Shown here: positions 55,532 to 64,000 of the stretch, piece after piece | Numbering within the stretch: the stretch's first letter is position 1 | Layout of the letters: every line of letters begins with the position of its first letter | Source of the DNA: Owenia fusiformis | Lineage: Eukaryota; Annelida; Polychaeta; Sabellida; Oweniidae | DNA: 64,000 bases | Direction of reading: 5' to 3' | Assembly (NCBI GenBank): GCA_903813345.2 | Contig: CAIIXF020000010.1 | Span: 1,355,169 to 1,419,168, forward strand | Program-made: the position numbers and the translations under genes | The notes under the pieces: generated by a model | Database searches by the model: none | The model's input: only the letters and a program-made list of their open reading frames with translations | Told to the model about the DNA's origin: nothing

Positions 55532-58225
55532 ACATAATTTACGAGGTTCTAACACTAGGGTACAATAAAGGAATAATCAATTTCCAGACTTATCAAACAT
55601 GAAGTTTTGTATGTTTTGGTATTATTGTTATTAGCAATTATAAAAAATATCACATTCACCCCTCCCAGTAAATAACCTCTAGAGATTGCCGTAACGAGCT
55701 ATACATGTTACATGTCATAATAGGGCAGTTACCTGTAACGTACATACTTATTTGTTTCTTTGGCATTTGTTTTCCTCAACTGTTTTCCGTTCACGCCGTA
55801 TAATAAGCTTAAGTGAGGGGGGACTTAAGTGTATCCACAATGCACGACATATTTTGACAGGTGGTTATCTGCAAATCAAAATCAATTTGAAACAACAAAC
55901 AATTGAATGGGTAAAATTGTTACATGAAAAAAGTAAAGATTAACGCTGTTGCCGCAACAATAGGGAGTTTAATCTTGCATATAAAATCGAAACGCCAACC
56001 TATACGTATTACCTATTGCCCATAAAAATGTATCGCTTAAATATTTTTCGTTCACGTTTAGGTTGTGAAAAACATTGCAAGCTGAACTCTAATAAGGCGT
56101 GAGTTCGAGACGCAAGAACTTCTTGAGCAACCTGCCTTGAGTTTTTCATTTGAATAATATATAGTTGGGTTCAATAAAATGTGGTAAAAAGTATAAATAC
56201 ATATGCTCATAATTCTACCCTTCGCCTAATAAAACCAGATGAAAACTTTACAAGTCTGATATTTCAATCCAAAACAAAACATGTTCTGATCAAAAGTATA
56301 CACCATCTTGATCCATCAAAGTATTCTATACAGTATGAATAAACTGGCATACCTACATTCATTTGATAACCTTTGTGAAACTTTCATCTCAAATACGTGA
56401 TAATCCCCAAGGTATGTCATCTCTTCTTAAATCAGAACATACTCGCGTTGCATAACTTATCAGATTAAAGAAGCCTTGGTCCTAAAGTAAAACAAGATTT
56501 AAAAATCAGAATAACCTTTAAGTTCACCATCGATAGATTTTATTTTAGATTTCCTTTTCTAAAAATATTGGAACCCGAATTGAAGAATCGGTCAAATACT
56601 CAGAAAGTAAATTGACTGCCTTAACTTTTAAGAGGTGCTTACACTGCATAAAATATCATTTACAATTTGAGCAATTTGTTTCAAGGCTTGGTAGTCTCAG
56701 GTGGATAGATCGAAGCATTAATAGTATCAAAACAAATTAAAGGCTGTTACAAAGTTCAATAATTTGCTGGGGTGCAGGGCCCTTTTATAAGACCTCTCCT
56801 TAATGCATATTTTATATTATGGAAAGCAAGAAAAGCAAGAAGATGGAAAGCAAGAAGTATTTCTGCGATGAAAGATTCGAATTTGATACTTTACCAGACA
56901 TAGCTGCCATCTATCGAACTATTATAATACCATTTTCATGAATGGCACCATAATCAAAATAACACTGTCAAGTTAAAGGTGCAACATAACTTACTATATA
57001 GAGATGAGTTGAAAGTTACTCCCTCAACAATTATTACAATATCCAAAACTTTCATATTTGATCAGATACTTCTATTTCGGATAATACAATGAATATTGAA
57101 ATGGAAATGCCTCAGAAGATATTGGTTCCGAAGACAGTTCACCCTGTTTTTGTTGCCGCTTTAAGACGGTGTATTGACCTTTCCTTTAAAGGGGACCACA
57201 AACTTTGTTTATTTTGTTTTGAAAATTATTGATAAAAGGACCTCATTGAAAAAGAAGAGTTAGTGAACAACCTTAATACACGACTTACATTCGGAGTGAA
57301 ATAATGTTCGTAGTAACGCACATAGCAACCAAAGAAAGTTACTGGAACTGTATACACCTGAATATATTTAAATCGAGAAAATATTGACAAAGCTATTGGG
57401 TTAGTGACTAAGGAACTGCACAAATAACTTTGGGATTTGGGATTAGAAGCGATTTAGGATTACCGCCACAAGGAGTACTTGTTGAGGAGTATTTCGTCAG
57501 ACCTGCATATAATTAGATCAGATTTTATATTAGTAATGAATGACTATGATCATTCGTGAATGGTATGAACCATTGTAATGAAGTTCGAGGATTTAAACCT
57601 TGAAAGAAAACCCTACCAGTAGGTTATCTAAAATTACGAAATCTTATACAAATGAATACTTCTGTGTTTAATATTACAAAAAACAATAACTTGGAATGCA
57701 ATTAAGTCCAATATCACAACAGTTGATTGTGTTGTACGGCGAGTCGGTCTGACCTCATAAGATAACTTAATTATACAAGAATGCTGATTTACAATGACAA
57801 TAACTCTGTGAATGTCGGAATGCAGAAAGCCAAGAGAGTAACTTAGGCTATAAGGGGATCAATTAAAGAAGTATATAGCATTGCCATAATGGAAATGACA
57901 TACGAGCCAAAATGTACTTAATTAACTGAATACATACTCAATCATCAATTAATTACTTCAAGAGAATTTGAGAAACTAACGATTTCTGATATGCAAATAC
58001 TCAGTAGTTTTAGCCGATGGCCCTCGTGTTTCACGACGCTACTAGGAGACCATTAGCACTGCTAGAAACCTACATCAAGAGTCCATGACAATTTTATCAA
58101 AATTAATTTAATAACTTTTACTGATATATGAACTGTAAAAAAATATTGGAGAGTATCCACTAGAAAATCTGAAGATCCGTCATCAAACGCTTATCAAATA
58201 ACGTTAATATCTAATCTGAAGAAAT
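55532..58225. other. intergenic DNA upstream of the CARD gene
   Basis: Only short unsupported frames. The promoter and any 5' UTR exon of the CARD gene should lie here, but I see no distinctive element. Confidence 0.4.
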
Positions 58226-60118
58226 ATGGATCCTAGACACAGGCAGATTCTTCAAACAAACCTTCCGTATCTTCTTGCAAACATCAAACTGACATCGACC
58301 TTCTATGCAGAAGCAAGGAACCTTGAGCTCCTTTCCTACGACATGATAGATGCGATAGAGGTATTTATGTTGATGTATTTTTATTAAAGTATGGCTAATT
58401 GGAATTACTATCTTGCATTATTACAATTTGTTATTGTGTATGATAATTGACCTAAAAATGACGATGAATAGATGACCAAAAACAATCAAATCCTCTTCTT
58501 TATTTTTTATTATCATCAATTCATTGCAACTCGTATATTTCAGACGAGCCGAGACCCAAGTGCCCGCGCAACTGCACTGTTAGATATGCTTCAACGCCCT
58601 AATACGTTCTACGCCTTACTAAAAGCCCTTGAGCGTTCTGGGCAGAAGCACCTCGTGAGGCGCCTGAAGAATGATGACGATGATTTCATGAAAGGTAAAT
58701 TCATCATTTGAGCATATAGCAGTAAAACTTTACTATACTGAACTGCATTCACTTATATGGTTGTATATTATAAGGTTGTGATGTTATGTCCTATGGTGAC
58801 GAGAAACATAAATGTACACGTATGCCAATGACATATTATGCCACGCATCGATGGACGTGTCACGCATGATTACGTAGTTTAGTACTGCATTTTCATTCAA
58901 ATGTATGTATAGGTGAAAATGAACGAATCCTGCTCAGACACATGATGTCTGCCAGACTTAATGTTATGAATTCTCCTTCCAGACAAGGCCATTCAGGTTC
59001 CTGAGAATCCACCGTCCAATGTAGTAAAAACATTGAAGAAACACAAACTCCTCAGAAAATACCACGAGAGGGATATTTTTGAACTGGCGAGATCCTTAGA
59101 TCCAGTAATAAACGCCGCCAAGGCAACCCTAAGTGCGACCATAGCTGATTTGGAAGACGAAATCCGTGAATTAAAACGTGTTATCCCCGCAGAAAAAGCA
59201 GACGACACAACCGCTAAAATGTCTCTGAGAAGGAGAATATATGGAAAGATCGGAGATAATTATAAAAATGATACTTGGATGTTGGCCGCAACTAATATTC
59301 AAATTGATATGCTGAATAAGAGACTAGGAGATGAAATAATAAATGACAACGACCCAACATACAAAGAAATAGAGAAAACGATAGACTTGTACATGTACCA
59401 AGAACTTGATCACCACTCAAAGCGTCTGGAATCACTGACATTAAACATTAACTATCTTTTGAATAAAATGGAACAATCAAATCAAACGAAGATGGTTATT
59501 CAAACAAATAACAAAGTATTAGCCCAAGAGCAGTCAAAAATAGGGAAACTACTTGAAAGCTATACCGGAGAGAATTTCATTAAGAGTAAAGATCTTGGTG
59601 AGATTCTTCAAAAAGTTATCCATGATGCTGAAAAGTATAAACAAGAAAATAAAACACTGCGAAGAAGGACTATAGATGCAGAATACGAAACTAGGGTCAA
59701 TCGCGAGGCATACAGTAGTCTCTCTGCAACACTTCAAAAAGTGCAACAGAATTATGATACGCTGAGGCAAGAAATGCTGTCTCTGAGTAAGCCCCCGCCG
59801 GAAGACCGCTCTGGTCGTGTATCACCAAACTCAAGGATGCGCATGGCAAGATCACCATTTCCGGCAATACCAGAAGATAATGACGTTCAATCCGATACGA
59901 ACGAAGATAATGACAATGAAAGGACGAATTCACCCGAACGCTTAAATACTCCATTGTCAGCAAAAAGTGAACCGATTTATTCACCCTTACAAAAGCAGGA
60001 ATACCGGAGAAAACCAAAAGAAAGAATGTGCCATACATCTCCTTACAATACACCAAGGAATACGCCATCACCCGTGGAAAACCCACACAGGCATACACTT
60101 TTCTTGCCTCCGATTTAA
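58226..60118 (+). CDS. CARD plus coiled-coil signalling adaptor, 473 residues
   Basis: Exons 58226-58360, 58544-58694 and 58983-60118; GT-AG introns in phases 0 and 1; 473 residues. Residues ~3-92, split by intron 1, look like a CARD: RQILQTNLPYLLANIK opens helix 1, followed by ARNLELLSYDMIDAIE, ALLDMLQRPNTFYALLKAL and the end GQKHLVRRL. Residues ~145-362 are charged heptad-like coiled coil (IADLEDEIRELKRV; VNREAYSSLSATLQKVQQNY). The last ~110 residues are disordered, with acidic patches and at least nine Ser/Thr-Pro sites. No membrane segment or signal peptide, so cytosolic. CARD-coiled-coil layout is that of CARD9/CARMA-type adaptors, which assemble innate-immune or apoptotic filaments; orthology is not established and the function is inferred from architecture. 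Start chosen as the first ATG of exon 1, which gives a complete CARD helix 1. Confidence 0.85.
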
Positions 60119-60238
60119 GTCAGGCAAAATGAGACCATAAACTATAATATATTCATGCATAGACTGCAATATGCAAATCTGCATGTACATTGTACTCAAT
60201 CTACGCTGTATACCTTAAATGGGCATTCTCACTATGTA

Positions 60239-60499
60239 CAGGATGGGCCAAAAGTCCATATTTTTTTCCAATATAACATTTTTGAAAATGAATCCAATTG
60301 TTCCTGAAATGGGATAAATACTTTTTAGGGGTTTCTGAATAATAATTATAAAAGTTAACAGGCACTAGCGGTTCATTTGAAAATAAACAGATTTTAGCTT
60401 GATATTCGAAAAAAAATAATATAGCATTTTCATGCAAATTCATGCATTTTTGAAAAAGTTACATTGAAAAAGAATATGGACAATTTTTGGCCAACCCTG
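60239..60499. mobile_element. 261-bp TA-flanked MITE in the CARD gene 3' flank
   Basis: Left end CAGGATGGGCCAAAAGT and right end (reverse complement) CAGGGTTGGCCAAAAAT; TA flanks at 60237-60238 and 60500-60501. The arms stay similar for ~50 bp (AACATTTTTGAAAATG on the left). Tc1/mariner-type. It lies 121 bp past the CARD stop, so it is probably in the 3' UTR, and it carries an AATAAA near 60381. Confidence 0.75.
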
Positions 60500-60830
60500 T
60501 ATGTTCATTAATTATCCTAGAATATTCTTTATTCAGTTATCTTGATGAGGGATTTAGACGTAAAACCGAATTGTTCTGTCAAGCCTAAATTCATGGACAA
60601 TCTTTAAAACAATATTTTCACGTTACACTTCTTAACCCGCCCAAAAATGACAAAATAATAAAATGATTAAATAACGTTTTTGTACTTAGTGACAACAATT
60701 AAGGATAGAGATGAAATAATACGGTTTAACAATATTTTCTGACAGATCATAAACGTAAACATTAGGTTTTGTAAAAGTCTGAATCCCTAGTTAACATAGA
60801 CATATGTAATAAGGAGGGTAGGCTAACTGT

Positions 60831-61030
60831 TTTAAAGAGAACTAGTACTGAAAGTGTTTTATGACCCTAGCCTTGATTACTGTCCCCATATCAATTGTTT
60901 TTCCAGTGACGTAATTGCAAGTTTTCTCATTTTACCTTCATAATCAATCGAGCAAGTAAATATTACCAAGGACAAAAGCAATCGCTTATTCTACGTTCAT
61001 ACACAAGTCCTCTTAAAAACGTGTAGCTCG
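60831..61030. mobile_element. ~200-bp element with GTTTTAAAGAGAACT-type ends
   Basis: Left end GGCTAACTGTTTTAAAGAGA and right end (reverse complement) GAGCTACACGTTTTTAAGAG are imperfect TIRs. A related left end with partial body is at 39369 in SLC7 intron 3. No duplication identified. Confidence 0.5.
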
Positions 61031-61890
61031 ACGTCTCTAATAAATTCAACCTTACCTTCTCCACTCCTGGTTGACAATCAGAAAATGAACATAGATATCA
61101 AGGACCATCCTTGCTCAAAATTAATTTCACTTCTTTCCATGAATTGATAGAGCAATCAAGCATTTTGTTGAAGGATGAAGAATCAAAGATAAGCATCTAA
61201 TAAATATCACTTTTTGTATCAAAAAATTCAAAATGGCCACCAAGAAAATGATAAAAAGTTGAAAATCAATGAATTTGGCCAAAATATCATCATTACAATT
61301 TTATACATGGTAAAATGTCTTATGTTGGGCATCTAATAAAATAATAATTAATATCATTTGATCAATGTATAAAATCTATTTATTTACAATTATAGGGCAC
61401 TCATGTCTTACCAGTGATATATTAATTACATAACAACTCACATATAAATACGATGACAATAGCCCACTTGATAAATTATGATATTTTGATTGCACATTTA
61501 CATTGTTATATATCAATGCAAAATTATTTACTATCAATGGGAAAGTACTTCAAATGTAGAAAATGTAAAATAATGCAGGAAAATAGAAACAACTTGGCAT
61601 CATTGTTCTATACTGCATGCAAAGTATATATGTCATACCTTTTTCATTGGATACTCACTTAAACTTTATCTTGAGAATATAATTCCAAAATTGACTCAAG
61701 CCAAATTAGGTCAAAGGCGAATTCTCGTTTAACTGAAATTAAATTCCTGATGAAAGATGTGTACATAATTTGGCATATAAAAACCTGTCCATGATCGATA
61801 TTTGTAGAAAAGTTTATGCATCGTCTTCTAGGCTCATACTTTTGGAATGGCGTCAGGATTTTAACTAATACTGTACTGCATTTTGATTGG
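61031..61890. other. 3' flank of the SCP2-domain gene; no other gene
   Basis: AT-rich; likely 3' UTR (minus strand) and the intergenic space between two convergent genes. No supported frame. Confidence 0.4.
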
Positions 61891-64000
61891 TTATAGTTTG
61901 GCTTTGGCATCTGCAAATATTCCTTCTAGTTTCTGAGCTAGCATGATGTTACCAGACATCTTCAACTTGCCAGTCATGAATGCCTGAAAGTCAAAAACAT
62001 AAAATGTGTTATCAATGATTTTCTTGTAATTTTGGATATAAATTGCGTTTTATTAACAATCCATAATCTTCCTTAAATATACCTTAAGTTCACTAATTCA
62101 GCGTTTAAGAAAAAGATTTTATGTTTCAGGTCATGAATTCAAAACTAATGAGGTAAAACATGTAACTATGGTGTTATCTTGAACCATATTTTGTTTTCTC
62201 ATTACCATGGTAACAACTAATTTGCTACATACCTTTTGAGCATTAAGCTTTCCCATTACCATGTCAACAAAGTCATCATCGCTGAGGGTAAGAGTACAAC
62301 CAGCTTTAGCGCCCCCTTGTGGTGTCCCCTTATAGGCAGCACCATTGCCATTCTTTAGGTCTACCGCTGCAAGATGAAATAAGAGTCATATGTGAAATAT
62401 TTCCAAAGCACAATTGGACTATAACCCGCTATAACAACAAGGTACACAATCAAACAAAATCATACATAAAACCACCTTAAAATTTACGATACATGCCTAC
62501 AGTCTAGGCAATTCTGGAAAGGTTTGTCAGGAAATGTGCAAATAAGAAAAGTAAAAATTTCAGTGAAAAATGTGCAGTCATTCAAAAGTCAAATTCATTA
62601 CAGACTTACTCCAAGTTTGGGTTTTGCCATCCTTTGTAATATTCCACTGGAAGATTGCTTTAACATTCTTGACCAAATTTGGGTTTGACTCGATACGTTT
62701 AGCCATCTCTGCAAAGATTGGCTCACTTAACAAGCTATCTGCCTATAATATCAATTAGAAGCAATTTACTATTCAATATTTAAGTCTTGAATAATTCTTA
62801 TACATTTTCATCTGTGGGTTCTGATTTCGCATCATATCAGTGAAGCTGATATGCACTTGATCATTTTAAAAACTAAAACTTGTACTCCCAATTGACCAAA
62901 ATTATGTTTGGCAGTTTTTAAAATTTATTAGAACTGGTCATTTTCCAACCTAGTGTAATTGAGCTTAGACGGAAACGTTAAATAGACTATCCCATGGGGT
63001 AATTGGCATGCTTTTAAAGGGGAGTGCACATCTACATTTCATGCAATGTAAAAATCAACAAATAAACCCTTTTCTTATTTACCATAGCCTCTTTTCTTGT
63101 GGCCTCAAATATGGTGGATAGCTTTGCTGCCAGCATAATGTTGCCCTTGACCTTCAACTTGCCAGACATAAAGGCCTGAAACATCAATAAGCATAACATT
63201 AAAGTATGGGACACCTGTGTAAATGGAATACCCCTCGTACTCCTAAAAGGTGTTCCACTCTGGAGAGATTCCACATTCACAGGTTCATTTAACATTGTGG
63301 CAATGGGCCTTTTGTTCCATGTGTTCCACTTACAGAGGTGTTTCACTGGACAATTTCTATAGTATGTCTAATATATTTTAGTCGGTCTATTTATCAAGTA
63401 AATGCCATACTGAATAAATGGTCATGAACTTCAAGAATATTGAATGAATAAAAGTTGCTAAAAAAGACAGCATATTGTTGCCATATATAGCTATGGCATC
63501 TCAAAATAGAATGTCCTGCCGTCTCTTCCTCAATGATTTTTTCAAACAGTTATGATTTGATCTAATCAAATGAAAGCATGCACCTACCTTTTGGCCATTA
63601 AGTTTACCAGTCACAAGATCAACATAATCAGAGTCATCAACTGTAATTGTTACATCTGCTTTGCCCTTCTTAGGATCACCTTCATACAGTTCATTGTTCC
63701 CTTTCAGATCAAGCGCTGAAATATACAGATGAAAGTATTGATTACTGGTTGAAACACTCTTTTTCAGGCTCTACTTTGCTATTTCTAGCTAGCCCGTCTG
63801 CTGTTCTTTGTTATTCTGCTGATGTGTTCAAAAAGCTAGAACAATCTAATATGCATCACATTTTTTAATTTATTCAAGAATGAAAATTTAATTTTGAGTC
63901 ATTACATAAATAAGAATTTGATGTTAAGTTATTCAAAATGTTTTTTGATTTCTAGTAATTCAAGTAACTTACTCCATCTTCTCATTGGCTTCTTGTCCTT
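61891..64000 (-). CDS. tandem SCP2-domain lipid carrier (partial, 5' end off window)
   Basis: Exons in gene order: >64000-63973, 63715-63588, 63175-63083, 62742-62610, 62366-62233, 61983-61891 (stop TAA). Phases agree, giving 203 visible residues. Two SCP2 units are seen, each as a three-exon module with identical splice positions: an exon ending at a Trp, an exon with (T)VDLKNGNG or (T)LDLKGNNELYEG running to GKLNGQK or GKLNAQK, and an exon with AFMSGKLKVKGNIMLAAKL or AFMTGKLKMSGNIMLAQKL. The module was therefore duplicated whole. SCP2 domains bind sterols and fatty acyl-CoAs. The last three residues AKL are a peroxisomal PTS1 signal, so a peroxisomal matrix location is expected. More units or an enzymatic domain (as in HSDL2 or multifunctional enzyme 2) could lie upstream, outside the window. 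Confidence 0.92.

Noticed and set aside
56060-56130. tRNA-like B box (GAGTTCGAGAC)
   Set aside because: No A box or cloverleaf around it; likely chance or a very old SINE.

Overview
The window is eukaryotic nuclear DNA from an animal, most likely a marine invertebrate. It is AT-rich, its genes are split by long GT-AG introns, and it is packed with short transposons. The palindrome ACATGTA is frequent, which is common in lophotrochozoans, but the phylum is inference. There are no operons and no bacterial signals.

Genes, left to right. (1) 6846-12756 (+) is a complete five-exon gene for an unrecognised 159-residue protein. (2) 30052-46322 (-) is a complete nine-exon SLC7-type amino-acid transporter light chain of 504 residues. 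(3) 58226-60118 (+) is a three-exon CARD plus coiled-coil protein of 473 residues. (4) 61891-64000 (-) is the 3' part of a gene with tandem SCP2 sterol/lipid-carrier domains, ending in a peroxisomal AKL tripeptide and running off the right edge. I built the exons by hand from splice signals, and the codon phases agree across every join. Two near-identical coding-like segments (1081-1335 and 50759-50945, both -) are terminal exons or relics of an unidentified family.

The most striking structure is at 40376-43936. It is a gap-free array of exactly 40 copies of an 89-bp unit, lying immediately downstream (in gene sense) of SLC7 exon 3. Each unit is the last 56 bp of that exon (TM6, the gate and binding segment) plus its 5' splice site and 33 bp of intron. 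All differences I can see in the exon part are synonymous in the SLC7 frame, and 39 of 40 donor sites are intact.

The rest is mostly mobile DNA. I find two ~980-bp Tc1/mariner relics with TA duplications and long terminal inverted repeats (TIRs), and several TA-flanked MITEs. A family with CAGTGGCGGATC-like ends makes 5-bp duplications. Small elements make 9-bp duplications, including a 74-bp element present twice with identical sequence and a 70-bp near-perfect hairpin. A 5'-truncated non-LTR retrotransposon with a 720-codon open frame lies in SLC7 intron 4. There are several foldback elements, including a 1.6-kb palindrome, and two minisatellite regions. The four genes show no obvious joint pathway; their proximity is ordinary linkage.
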